A stretch of 64,000 nucleotides of DNA, taken from assembly GCA_037951165.1 (NCBI GenBank), contig JBBDHG010000014.1, positions 9,328,501 through 9,392,500 of the forward strand. The letters run 5' to 3'. This document shows, piece by piece, positions 37,325 through 48,859 of this stretch. How positions within the stretch are numbered: position 1 is the stretch's first letter; each line of letters starts with the position of its first letter. This DNA is from Lophius americanus. Its lineage: Eukaryota > Chordata > Actinopteri > Lophiiformes > Lophiidae. Under the pieces are notes generated by a model. The model was not told the origin of the DNA and searched no databases. It saw nothing but the letters and a program-made list of their open reading frames with translations. A program made the position numbers and the translations under genes.

Positions 37325-39565
37325 ACATAATAGGCTCTGAAAGTAAAAAATCAGAATAATCAGAATATCTATTCTTGACAATTCTTGAGCTCCTTTTCCA
37401 TGAAAAGTTGTCCTTCCAAAAACACATTGCCTTCAAATTACACAGGTTTTCATTCAAATAATTTAGGCTTGAAGAGGTATTTCCTCTGTGCCAGGTGTTT
37501 TTTATTTTAATATTTGAACACATTTATACAAATAGTACTTATGTATTTAATCACAAGGGCTGTGCCACAGTCCACCCACCTCTCAGCACACCCGCCTCTT
37601 ATTAAGGTGTATGATTAATGTCTCTTTTTGCTGCCATTATTGCTGCTTTGTTGGATCAGTTTCTCTTAGTGGACTTCCTTTTGCTGATAAGTTAGACCAA
37701 ATATGTCAGGACAATATCATGCTAATTGGATGGAGATGCACCATCATCACAGTCATCTTTTTTTTCCACTGTTCTATCTACAATAACTCACAGAAAATTG
37801 GCACAGTAACAATTTAGGGCACCGGATCAAGCTGCTAGGTTCATTCCTTCGAAAAGTGAGGACAGTGATCTCTCAGAGCGAGAGCGAGAGAGAGAAACCC
37901 AGAATCAGGTTTGAAACCCAGTCAGGAGTCAATCAGTAGAGTAAACAATACCTGCCAGCAAAACCAAAGAAATGAGGCTACATGATACCCCGCTTGGCTG
38001 GCTCTGATGTCCCATCCAATTCAGACACCTACTCATGAAGAGCCTTGTATCCCCCTGAGCTGGCAGATATTTGTGCAGGTGGCAAAGGCGTCCTCTGCCT
38101 AGCCGAGCCAATCCCAAAGGCTGCCGCATGGAACTCGCACCGGTATAGTTTGTGGTCACAGACTACCAGGTGTAAACTTGATGTCTGATGCTGAACTGAG
38201 TAGAACTGGCTGGAAAGTGATCTTTCCAAACCAAGACGTCCATCGTTGGAGAAACCACTTGGCTTGCGACTATACCGTGTTCTGGCACCCGGTTTCAAGC
38301 TCCAAAGTTATTTCTTCATAACCAACCAGTGATCTTTCTTAGCAATTTCACAGGAGCATAAACACTCACCGAGGTTGACAGATGGAACACCAAGTGAAAG
38401 GAGAGCATCATAGTCCCCTGCCCTGTTGTGATAGAGAGTAATAAGAATATGGACTGTATGGACTCAAAGCGCATCAGGTCAAAGAAGTGGCACCACCGGC
38501 TGGTGTTTCACTTTGTCAATTCCAAATAGTAAGATGTGTGCTTCATCAAAAGGTTATTCATTTATTGGGAGTTATTGGGGGGTATCATTTTATGATTGAT
38601 TTATTATCAGTGACTTCAAAGCTAAAAAAAGCTGGGGTGAAATGTTTTTTCCCCTCTAAAATAAAAATGTATGCTGCAGTGGGTTGAATTCTAACTGATT
38701 TTTTGTGTGATTAAATCAACGAAGGAACATTTTGACCCTTACTGCTATACAAACAAAAAGCTAAATGCTAATATCTTTGTATCTTATTCATACACATGCA
38801 GGAGGACTATCTATGCAGATATTTTTAGCAAGAAGATGAATTCTGCTTTGTAGAGAAATAGTCTTATACAGTAGTTAGTAGTTAAGTATAACAACATGAC
38901 AAATGAAAATTGTGCCCAAAAACCTATTTCCATATCTACTAATATTAACATAGACTAACAATAACAACAACTAGTGCGGAGCTCTAGCCATTTGTTATTT
39001 TATGCTCCATATATTTTCACTTTTTGCTGTGTTCTCAGTTTTCCTTTTTTTTTTTTGTATGTTTAACATATTGAAATGAGCTAGTTATTTTATTTACAAC
39101 CCCACCTTATGTAAGCAGCTAATGTGCTATATGCAATGGAAAGCATAAATAAGAAGAAGCATTTACTTTTAAATTGCTATTTCTACAGTAATTACCACAA
39201 ACACATTGACAGTATATCAGTTCTTTATATTTCATTGTAAACTAACGGCTGTTCTCAACTGTGACATTCACTGTTGCAGAAAAAGCCATGAGGACTTTGA
39301 CCCCATATTTTATACCGTGAAGTTCTGGTAACCAAATCTGCCAATGCTTGAAACTGATTCTGTCTCAAAGTGTTTGGTGCCTATATCAGATGGGAGCAGT
39401 ATAACATAATATTCAAGCCTGTGTTTTTAAATTCAAGAAATTATTGTTGCACAATCTCAAAAGTTCACTTTTTGGCCTTTTTCAAAATTCTCAACAAACT
39501 GTAGCTTTCATTTTGCAGCACTAGTTTTTCACAAACTGAATTTCTATCAGCAGGAATCCCAAAGT
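37325..39565. other. Unassigned non-coding DNA
   Basis: Mostly AT-rich. The less AT-rich part at 37,920-38,330 is open for 76-89 codons on the minus strand, but I see no family motif or splice support; it could be an old repeat. No other feature. Confidence 0.4.
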
Positions 39566-39569
39566 AAAT

Positions 39570-39700
39570 CAAGTCAGTTTTCTATGTATAGCACCAAATC
39601 ACAACCAAAAGTTATCCAAAGGCACCTTCTGAAAAGAGCAGGTTAAGACTCTGCTCTTTATCCTACAACAACTCAACAATCCCCACATGACTTCCTAACT
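39570..39700 (-). repeat. LINE 3'-end repeat (TATAGCACCAAATCACAACC type)
   Basis: TATAGCACCAAATCACAACC, AAAGTTATCCAAAGGCACC, then GAGCAGGTTAAGACTCTGCTC, and ATCCCCACATGA match a fish repeat tail often written 'tatagcgccaaatcacaac'. The copy at 40563-40690 shares its start. Orientation is inferred from the position of the A/T-rich tail. Confidence 0.5.
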
Positions 39701-40562
39701 GGCTAATATGAGGATTTGCGACCCACATTAAAATCAATGCAGGTTTCCTGGTTACCACAGGACTTAGCATGACAACCACTTTCTTGTTTTTAAAGCAACA
39801 CTGACTCTGTTTATGAGGAGCTGTAAATATGACTGGAACCCATCTTTGGCCAATCAAACTGTTTTGTTGAAACTACCTCTGGTTTTATAGTTTCTTTAAA
39901 CTTGCTTTGCTAAAAGAATATATATGTTTAAAATATAATAGACAGACCTGCAGTGTTCCCATGGTCAGTGACCTAAATAAAATATCATCCTGCTTTATTT
40001 CCTTTTATGAGGATGGGGTGCTACCAAGCAGGATGTTAAGGTCAATGTTTGGAGACCTAACGGAGGCTCCGAGGGCCCAACTAATACATGTGAGATAAAC
40101 AAATACCAATTAACCTGACCTCTAGGCAACAATAAAGTCTGCAGTCTTAAACAGGGATGGCTTTATTCTCAATAACCCAGAGATTGTAAATGACCGGGAG
40201 CTTGTCGTTTTAAAATGGTAAATGTTTAAAAAGCTGTATATGCGGACAACGAGCAAAACGTTGGTAAAGTGTCGTGTAAATGTTTTGTTTTATATTGAAC
40301 AGCTTTTACTTCTTTGTGAGTGTTTTCATCATGATAAAATGCAAAATGTGAAAACAATGGAGGTTGTGTCCTAACCCAACAAAGATTTAAGCGAGTAGGA
40401 ATGAACTGGAATAGTTTGATAGGGTTCATTAAATCTTTGCTGGGAGGAACAAAAAAAAAAACACCGACTGCTGAAGAAAAGAAATCTAGCCATAGTTCAG
40501 TCAGGAGGACTATACCATGGCACACTCAGGCCATAGTTTATATGTCTTAATAATCCATCATT

Positions 40563-40690
40563 CACACCTCTCATGCATGCTCAATTAATCAATCAATCAA
40601 TCAATCATTCTTTATTTATATAGCGCCAATTTACAACAACAGTTGTCTCAAGGTGCTTTCCAGAAAGAGCCAGTCCAGACCAACTCTCTA
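40563..40690 (-). repeat. LINE 3'-end repeat with (TCAA)n tail
   Basis: A TCAA run (about 40584-40607) precedes TTTATTTATATAGCGCCAAT, TTACAACAACAGTTGTCTC and AAGGTGCTTTCCAGAAAGAG. Same family as 39570-39700. The simple repeat marks the 3' end of the insertion. Confidence 0.6.
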
Positions 40691-40914
40691 TTCTGCTCAG
40701 TTTTAATTGTCTCTATCATTCTCAGACATCAGCTATTCTCTCCAGCTTGTCACATCCATCCAATAGCACACCAACACAAATTCATTATTTAACGGTCCGT
40801 CCCCCAACATCAAAGGTATATTACTGAAAAGCCTACCAATCCTCTGCCCTGTACAGCAAATACAAAAACCTCAAATGAAATGGTTTTGTCCAAAAAGATA
40901 ATAAATGAAAGAAA

Positions 40915-41225
40915 CTTAACCCTGAATGTGTAAAATACGAGCTTTTAAAGTGAAATATGATATATACAAGATAAATCTCCTCAATGCCATTCATATGCAC
41001 CAAATGTGAAGTAATATCCAACAACAGCTGACTAATTATTGTCCAAAAACTTTGGGAGATAATGCTCCCGCTAGTGTCAGAAGTATGCAACCCGAAAATC
41101 CAGTTCTTCCTCCCACTAAGGTCTAAAAAATTGCTTTTGACTTATCAACTGACATGAAAGATCCGTAGTTGCGATGACGATACCATAACATTCCTGACTT
41201 TTGGGGGATATTATTATGTTACCAA
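40915..41225 (+). repeat. CACCAAAT-family repeat
   Basis: Carries AAGATAAATCTCCTCAATGC, CATTCATATGCACCAAATG, GAGATAATGCTCCCGCTAGTG, AGTTCTTCCTCCCACTAAGG, ATGACGATACCATAACATTC and CTGACTTTTGGGGGATA, in the same order as the 46.1 kb copy. Confidence 0.6.
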
Positions 41226-41656
41226 TTCTTTTTGCACCTTTCATTAATTTGTGCTGCAACTTTCCACATCCCCATGACCTCCAAGCTTTTCTGATTCACT
41301 CATTTTTATTTTTTATTTTTGCAGGTTGACTAATGTAAACACTTGATGAAGTTTGAAATTTACAGAAAATAACGACCTGTTACTTTATGTATCCCCTTTT
41401 ATTCATATTGTGGCAGTTGTTTAGGATGCTTCATACATGAGTTATGCCATACTGTTTGTAAAACTCAGAGCATCCTGCTAACTGTATTTAACCTTAACTA
41501 TACTCTAGTGTTATGTGTTTTCTTGAGTTCAACTCTTTCTGTTCTACTGGCCCCCAGGTCAGACAAACTGAATGCACAATCTGTCTGGGTGGTCCTTTAG
41601 CTAAGATGTTCTCAATAAAACTCAAAAACATTTTGGCACTCTTCTCACTCACATTC

Positions 41657-41963
41657 AAACCTGAGGGACTGTTCTCTTCAGAGACATTTTGCTCTCAGCT
41701 TAAAAACCTGAGAGATTTGTCCTTCTGAGACATTTTGCTTTAGCTTAAAAACCCGAGAGACAGGTCTCTTCTGGGACATTTTGCTTTAGCTTAAAAACCC
41801 GAGAGACTGGTCCTTCTGAGACATTTTGCTCTCAGCTTAAAAACCTGAGGGACTGGTCTATTTGGAAACGTCTTGTGCTCCGCTTTAAACCCTGAGAGAT
41901 CGGGCTCTTCAGAGACATCTTGTGTTAAGCTTAAAAACCTAAGAGAATGGTCTGTTCTGAGAC
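41657..41963. repeat. 46-bp tandem repeat, six to seven units
   Basis: The unit is ACATTTTGCT, then [CTC/TT]AGCTTAAAAACC[C/T]GAG and [A/G]GACTGGTC..TTCTGAG. Units are 45-47 bases and up to about 25% diverged. Just upstream lies an AATAAA (about 41617-41622), and the surrounding text may be an old LTR whose repeated part is the array; that is inference. Confidence 0.85.
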
Positions 41964-41964
41964 G

Positions 41965-43490
41965 CGTGTTTGGTGCACCTCTCTCTATGAATACTGTTAT
42001 ATCAGGGAACCTTATCAATTCATGATCTACGTTAAGGTGTCCATACATTTCACATGTTAGCAGCCCAGAGAGCTTGGGCACACATTCTTGTTACACACAG
42101 CTATCAATTTAACATGTCTTAAATCATTCTTTCCATTAAAGAAAGGCGGGACACATCCATATTGAATCCATTGTTGTCTATTCAGTCTATAGCCACTGGC
42201 AGATTAATAGTACAGTATATCTAGAGGCAATAAAACAGTTGTATTCTAAGCATTTATTGTCTTTAGGTTATTCAGCAACGAAGCCCCCTCATTTGGGTCC
42301 AGTTACATGACTAGTGTGCTGTAAGAGTTATAGACATAATAAAGTCTAAGATATGTGCCGCTACACAGGTGCTACACAAACTCTCCACTCTAATTATCAG
42401 GCTGTTACTGGTCTCAACACAAGAAGGGTACAAAAGAAGGGATTTTATGTCAGGCTGAAAAAATAATAGCGTTCTCAACACACCACCATTTTTTTAAGTG
42501 TTGCACCTCCTGTGGGAAACAACAGTTGTGTGTGTACGTGTATATGTGTGCATGTGTTTTTGTGTGTGTGTGACTGAATAGACACATCTGTGTGGTCTAT
42601 ATCTCTGTTTAGACAGACATTCACCTCCCACCATGATATAGAGCAAAGGCAAGAAAAATGGGGTTGATGAGGAACAAAGGGGTTAATAGGATTTAGGAAG
42701 GTTCTTTGCGGTCAATCGGAACATAGACTGAACAATAGTCACAAAATCTGTCATATAAAGTGCCTGAGTTAGCCAGAACTTGTCTTGGCCTTTTCGTGTC
42801 ATTATGTGACACAGGAACGTTATGTCTGGATCTGAGATTCCTCATTGAGAACTTATTGTGGTCATGTGACTGTTTAAAACGTAATCAGCTGTGACGTTCA
42901 TTTAAATCAGAAACAGCGTGCGGTGAGAATAAAGCCAATACATAAAAAAACCTTCATAGACTAGATATATATCGATCTATTTAGCTATAGATAGATCGAT
43001 AGATAGATATATATCTATCTATATATATAAATCTACCTCCTGTACATCAACTGCTAAGCTTGTATTTCCAGGAATTTCATGTTCCCTTAATCATCTGACT
43101 TTCATTATTGGTTTATGTCTATTTATTTATTCCCCCTGGCAGGCGAACAAAGGCAAGGTGACGCAGTCAACAGAGTGTGCTGGCTGGAACTTGTGTGCTC
43201 TACACAGAGCAAGCTGTTAGCTGTTAGGGTTGAGGACCCCAGCTTTCTGGGGTGATGGCTGAAACTGCAGTGTTATAAAAAGTAGAGACATTGTACATAC
43301 AACAAAAACAAGAATGTTAATATGCAGTAATAACTGTGAACAGAGTTATGTTGTAAATTTAAAGAAAATAACGACCTGTAAAATTATCTATACATTTAAA
43401 TCATTCATGAAAATGACATTGGCGACGTTTTTCAGACTGGTCTAAGCTGCAACACAAAACTGAATCTGCTCTTCAGTTGTCCTTATTTCA
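41965..43490. other. Unassigned non-coding DNA with a small palindromic microsatellite
   Basis: Contains a GT-rich run near 42,530-42,570 and an ATAG/TATC tract at about 42,963-43,030, in which 42999-43022 is a perfect 24-base palindrome. No gene is seen. Confidence 0.5.
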
Positions 43491-43499
43491 CTTGATCTT

Positions 43500-44000
43500 G
43501 TTGATTGGTTTAGGTCTTAGGAGATCCTTTCCATCAGCATAGGTGGTTTTTCTTGTCGTTGAAGTTGCCATTTCGGGTCCTCCTCTATATTCTTTACCTT
43601 TTCCTTTTTTTAAAAAGCCTTATATATAACTTTATGATGACGATACTCAAATATTCCTTCCAATGAAAACCCTAGACAAACTGGACAACCAATTCCTTAT
43701 CAAACCGTTTGGATGATGTAAGTACATGGTTCACGGAAAAAAATGTCCTCAAGCTGAATGAAAATAGTGAATCGCCTTCATTGTCTATAAGCATCTCTTG
43801 ACAATATTTATTTGCTTCTCTGACTCCTCTTTAAATTGGACTCACTGTTATATTTCGTTTTCAAAAACAGCTTTGTTCAATTTAGATTTTTTTTTTCACT
43901 GACAAACAGTACCTTTTTTTCTTTAAAGACCATCATGAGGTCACCGGTGCTTTTATTACACCTTGACTACTGCAGCTTATGTTACAGTGGGTCGGCACAC
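43500..44000 (+). mobile_element. L2-type LINE relic
   Basis: In forward frames, CCATTTCGGGTCCTCCTCTAT-like text stands where the RT 'SILGPLLF' motif should be. About 43633-43672 reads YDDDTQIFLPMKTL, an altered form of the YADDTQ-YLP box. About 43712-43780 reads DDVSTWFTEKNVLKLNENSE, matching the 'W...N.LKLNE.KTE' stretch. Near 43955-43980, ACACCTTGACTACTGCAGC resembles the '(T)RLDYCNS' motif in broken frame. The order is right for the RT and thumb region of L2. All frames are broken. Confidence 0.65.
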
Positions 44001-44004
44001 ACTG

Positions 44005-45325
44005 TTCAGTAAACTCTGTTTGAAAAAGTACAAACGTAATATATTTAATGTTTTGACATTTATCTATTCTTGGTGTTCTAATATTTCAGAGAAGACTGGA
44101 GACATTTTGGAAAGCTCAGAACAATCCGTTTTTCTAACGTTTCACAGTTGAACAGCTTAATTTTTAACAGGTGGTGATATTATGGTTGGGTATTAAATGG
44201 GCTTCCTTAAAAGTCTCAGTCATTCCATAGAAAAGCATGATGATGGTCACCTCTTGAATATAAGTTAATGGGCTTATGGCTATCCTCGTAACAAATATGG
44301 TTTCATGTTCCCTAGAACACTGTATATAAACCCGGGTTGTTGCTATGGAACTACAGTTTAACAGTTCTCAAGTTGTACTACTGCGGACACCTTATGTAAA
44401 AAGTATTAAAAAAGTCATAATGCTCAATTAAACGCCCTACTTTTACCATTTAAATTGTAAAACCTCACAAGACTTCACAAAGGGTATGTTCCTTAATGAA
44501 CATAAAAAAAATTTGATCCATGGTGAGGTCATAGTCACTGCTTAACTTATTCCTTTTTATTTCTTCTATCAAATATTATATGGGAAATAAGTCTCCAGAC
44601 CATGAAATGTGGTCATTGAAATTCTCCAGGGATGAAACTCCATTAATAACACCATTTCACAGCATTGTAAAACCCGTCAAAAGTTCAAAAATGCCTTTCG
44701 TGCAGAAGGGTCTGTCAGGAAGCACAACAACAGAGATAGTTTAAACATGAACCAGACTCATGTGTTTTTGCTTAAAGTTGCCAGGCCCATTGTTTACACA
44801 GAGAAGAGACACACACTGAGTCCAGCTGCTCTGGAATATTTGGGCCTTGCAGTCTTTACACATTTTATTGTTGCCCCACTGCAGCTTCAGCCGTGCACCA
44901 TGCTGTCACTCTGGATGCACAGCAGGGACGGTTCACTGTGGCGGTGACATCAGTGTAAAGGAGCAGTTCATAGTGCAACACCTGCTTCATTCACTGTGCC
45001 TTTCAGCTGTTATCAGCTCCATGCAAGACTGCTGGGAGTGAAGTAGCAGGGAATCCTTCTCTTTGACGCTTTTTAATCAAAAATATGTTATAAGGGGAAA
45101 ATTCCCCCAAAAATAAAATTCATGCATTAAAAATTAATTAATAAGGCATTCACTCCCATGTAATAATTATTTGGAAATTCAAGTGGAGTTTCTCAGTCAA
45201 CAGAGCATTTCAGATTTCTGGGTCATGGGGCCAATGAGAGCTCGCCATCTCTGAATACATTAGGGTTGGCCTGTTACCCAATGTCCCCACTTCAGATGGG
45301 GTGCAATAAAAAGATTTAAGTTTAG
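44005..45325. other. Unassigned non-coding DNA
   Basis: No gene or element recognised. Confidence 0.45.
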
Positions 45326-45327
45326 AG

Positions 45328-45372
45328 GCTAACCAAGTGCATTATAAATTAAGTGTATTATTATTATTTATT
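45328..45372 (-). repeat. Interspersed 'ATAATGCACTT' tail, inverse copy
   Basis: AAGTGCATTATAAATTAAGTG followed by a TATTATTATT run is the inverse of the tail at 36505-36527. It directly abuts the LTR-like repeat. Confidence 0.5.
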
Positions 45373-45375
45373 ATT

Positions 45376-45845
45376 ACTTTCCTGTGGTTTGCCTCGGAGC
45401 AAGGCGCAGACACAAGACGTGGCAGAGCAGGTGCAAAAATATTTATTGTAAACAAGAGGGCACTAGAAAAAAGCGGGGTATCAAACAGGAACAAAAAAAA
45501 ACACTAGGATTAACTTACTACACACTGGGAGAAGGCTGAGACACAGGTGACACGAGGTGACACGAGGTGACCCGAGGTGACACGAGGTGACACAAGGTGA
45601 CACGAGGTGACACAAAGTGACAAGAAGTGACACAAAGTGACACGCGATGACACGCGATGACATCATACAACCAACTGCCACAGAAGGAAAGGCGAGGACA
45701 GATTATAAACACTGACGTAACGAGACAATGAGACACAGCTGAAGGGGAAACGCGGGTGAACACGATGACCAATCACAAGACAGACACAGAGAGGGAAAGG
45801 AACACAAGTGAAACACACACAAGGACAACACAAATGACGACACTG
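45376..45845 (-). mobile_element. LTR-like repeat, copy A, with internal minisatellite
   Basis: Inverse orientation. Shares with 55756-56242: GCAGAGCAGGTGCA, AACACTAGGA, GCACAGAAGGAAAGG.GAGGA (in A, GCCACAGAAGG), CACTGA.GTAACGAGACAATG, AGACACAGCTG.AGGGGAAAC and AGAGGGAAA. Read on the minus strand it holds a TATA-like stretch (GTTTATAATC) upstream and AATAAA (45442-45447) downstream, an LTR-like order. The 10-bp array at 45541-45662 lies in its middle. Ends are less clear than in copy B. No internal gag or pol is adjacent, so a solo LTR is the likely form. Confidence 0.5.
45541..45662. repeat. 10-bp minisatellite, 12 units
   Basis: The unit is CACGAGGTGA with variants CACAAGGTGA, CACAAAGTGA and CACGCGATGA, in strict 10-base register. 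Sits inside LTR-like copy A. Confidence 0.97.
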
Positions 45846-46059
45846 ATTCATAATTTATTCTTAGACAAAACTAAATAATAAAATTCAAATCGAATTAAGT
45901 CAAGATTTTAATATCTGGAGGCTGCTTCCCATTTTGTTAGAACTGATTACTAGGCCTATGCTGTCCTCGTATACAGCCAGGGTATATCCCCACAGGACCC
46001 CTGACGCCGTGCGTTCAACGAACAAAGTTAAGTGACTTTTTTGTAAATATAAAAAAGAA

Positions 46060-46570
46060 AACCCTGGTGAGTAAAATCTAAACTATTAGAGTAAAATGTG
46101 ATATATTTAATAAAGATATCCCAGGGTCAATTACTAAGCACCAATTTTGGATTAACTTGGACCAAGTTAATCCTTTTTAAGTTAGGTCTGAAAAGCAGTG
46201 GGGTTTTATTTATAGAAAATAAGGGGAAAATTTTCCCCTTAAGGGGAAAATCTGAACTATTAGAGGTAAATGCAACAGATATGAGATAGAGCCAATTCTC
46301 ATGCACCTAATTAATTTGACTAAACCAGGGTTGAGCAATTCTCCCCCTAGGGTCAGAAATAAAAAACTTATATTTCCCAAAATCTCTTGAATTATTCCTC
46401 GTACTAAGGTCTGGCTAGGTATAGAATTTGAAAATGATCCATGAAACAGTTTTGAGATATCATGTTAACACAAAGGACCTGCGGCAGGGTACGCAGACAC
46501 GGCTGCAGATGCAGACGCCACAGTGGTGATGACCATTCCACAATATCCCCAACTTTTCGGGAGTATAATT
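46060..46570 (+). repeat. CACCAAAT-family repeat, longest 3' part
   Basis: Contains AGTAAAATCTAAACTATTAG twice in variant form, CACCAATTTTGGATTAACTTG, GAATTATTCCTCGTACTAAGG, GAAAATGATCCATGAAACAG, TTTTGAGATATCATGTTAAC, CACAGTGGTGATGACCATTCC and ACAATATCCCCAACTTTTCG. At 46221-46240 a perfect 20-base palindrome (AAGGGGAAAATTTTCCCCTT) is followed by a further AAGGGGAAAA, marking an internal duplication. Confidence 0.6.
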
Positions 46571-47784
46571 AGTATTGCTGAAATACTATTTGAATACAAT
46601 GGAATACTCCGAACATCATTTTTGACAAAAGCTCCATCCTGCATTATTCATACTGGTTCCTATTATTTAAATTGAAGTTCTATATTGAATTCTGCATCTT
46701 TTTAATGTATTGGTGTTTAACCAATTACCAATTACAAGTATTTCTTTAGTATCATATGATCTTCAGTTGAAAGTGGAAAGATATAAAATAAATATTAAAT
46801 TAATAATAAAATATTATCAACTCTGGTGAGGCTTTTATGTTTTTGAAGAAAAGTTTGAGCAACCTCCCCACACCTCTAATTCATGTAAAGCCATTTGTGC
46901 ATGTATTTCTGTATTTTGACCTAATTCTATAAAAACACATCTACTAAAGCATTAACTTTATTTCCAAGCCTTGCACTTGCTTAAATACTCCCAGAAACTT
47001 GAACAGTGTCCCTGTCTTCTTCCATCCAGAAGGTATTTGACGACAGACTCTAGACCTCTGACCGAACTGTGGCTTCAGGGCCCAGAGCAACCTGAGCCAG
47101 AGGTTAAAGTCCTGAACTGGCACAAGGGGGCGTGAAAACTGACCTAATCCATCTATTCATGATGGAGTGTTCATTAATCATGCTCACACAGAACTCTAAT
47201 AAAGGAAAAGAGGCAGATCTAATCGCAGCTTTGGATCTCTGATCTTCCACATTGTGGACTCCAGATGTGAGGGCTGACAAAGGAATCACGTACACACACG
47301 CTCTGGTCCAGGCACACATTTTGTCTTGCACGTCATGTCCACATGTATTCACACTCAAAAGGGATGTAAAATGTTGTGTGGGATATTCCCTTCAAAGAGC
47401 AGGGAGGAGGGTTTTTGTTTAGACAAAATCTTTTCTCTATTGTGGCTTAATGATATTACTGAGACAGCAGAGCTGGAGACCCACAGATATATGGGTGGGG
47501 GCTAGCTCTGTCACAGCCTTTGAGTGTTTGCTGCCATGGTTTGTGGATGTGTGTCAACAGCAAAGGCGTTGTAGCAAAAGTTTTCCAGCTGCCCTGCATC
47601 TGTACGACAGAAGGTGCTCTAACTCATAAGTCCACCAGAGGGCGTCATACAAGGACTTTTAGCAGTAGGAATAATAAATGCTTCTTAATTCTTTAATCTA
47701 AGTAGGAAATGATGTCGAATCAAGATTTAATATTGCATTTTATATTACTATAAACATCATTATTCAATATTACATATTATGAAA

Positions 47785-47823
47785 AATAGTGGTCCAAGGT
47801 TTTTTACACCTTGGACCACTATT
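47785..47823. repeat. Perfect hairpin, 16-bp arms, 7-base loop
   Basis: AATAGTGGTCCAAGGT (47785-47800) and its exact inverse at 47808-47823 with TTTTTAC between. No element context is visible. Confidence 0.95.
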
Positions 47824-48835
47824 ATATACACTTTACACTTTAATTTAACAGTGAGAAACATTTTTATTTAGCCTCCCACAGTTCGCTTATACTACTTTAA
47901 TGAATGCATAAATAAATATAAATTAAAATGTATTATTTTATTTTTATTGTTTATCAATGCACTAAATGCTGCAGTGATGACAATGTGCTGTTTTCACCTT
48001 GGTCTTTGTTGCTGGATGTTGCAATGCATTGCCATTTACAATTATTGAACTGCACCTAAAGTAGATATATGGAATTCAGCAATTGTTGAATATACAATTG
48101 TTGCTTTTCTTTCAATTAAATTTCCAGATAATCACTATATTAAGAACCAACATGTTTTAAATCACGGATTTTCACCAAAGGCAACAGATGCATCCTAGAC
48201 TATGTGACAGTTTTGTGAAGGAAATGAGCTGTAAATATTGTCAGATGTACTCAAAGCACTAAATAAACTAATACATAATTCCCTTTTCCCACTCCCAAAT
48301 AGTAACAGATTATTCTGTTCTGCAGTCAGACACAAGAGGAGATTTCTGGTTGCGGTGAGAGAGGACATGCAGTTAGTTTGTGTGATAAAGGAAGATGCAG
48401 AGGACAGGGCAAGATGGAAACAGGTGCTTTGGTGACTCCTAAAGGGAAAACATGAAAGAAGAAGTAAATGTAAAAGATTCTGTTCTGCTGTTAACAAGTC
48501 AATTGCAAGTCTCTGTCCATTCAAGCCATCACGGATAGGATTTCATTTCTGATCATGCTATGACATCTATCTAGTCCATAAATATGTTTTCACATCTTTA
48601 GCTCACACTGGTTGAACATCACACGACAATAAACCCACTGTAACACAAATATGTCACAAAATAGAGAGAGTAAAAGTGAAGATGAAGATTTCTTATTTAT
48701 TTCTGTTGGTAGTGACTGCAGGACTAGAGGTGGTCGAAGAGCAGAATCTCTCTCAAGAGATCCGTGACACAAACCACCCATCATTATTTCTTAGCAGGAA
48801 GTCGTCTTGAATTGTCTGATTTGTAAACTGTACCC

Positions 48836-48859
48836 ATATATATATATATATATATATAC
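48836..48859. repeat. (TA)n microsatellite
   Basis: About 12 TA units. Confidence 0.95.

Noticed and set aside
37199..37523. Frames with repeated SLTH
   Set aside because: Product of the (TGAG)n microsatellite.
37929..38298. Overlapping 76- and 89-codon minus-strand frames
   Set aside because: Less AT-rich than surroundings, but no motif, splice signals or neighbouring exons to support a gene.
45481..45851. Frames rich in CHLVSPRVTS
   Set aside because: Generated by the 10-bp minisatellite in LTR-like copy A.
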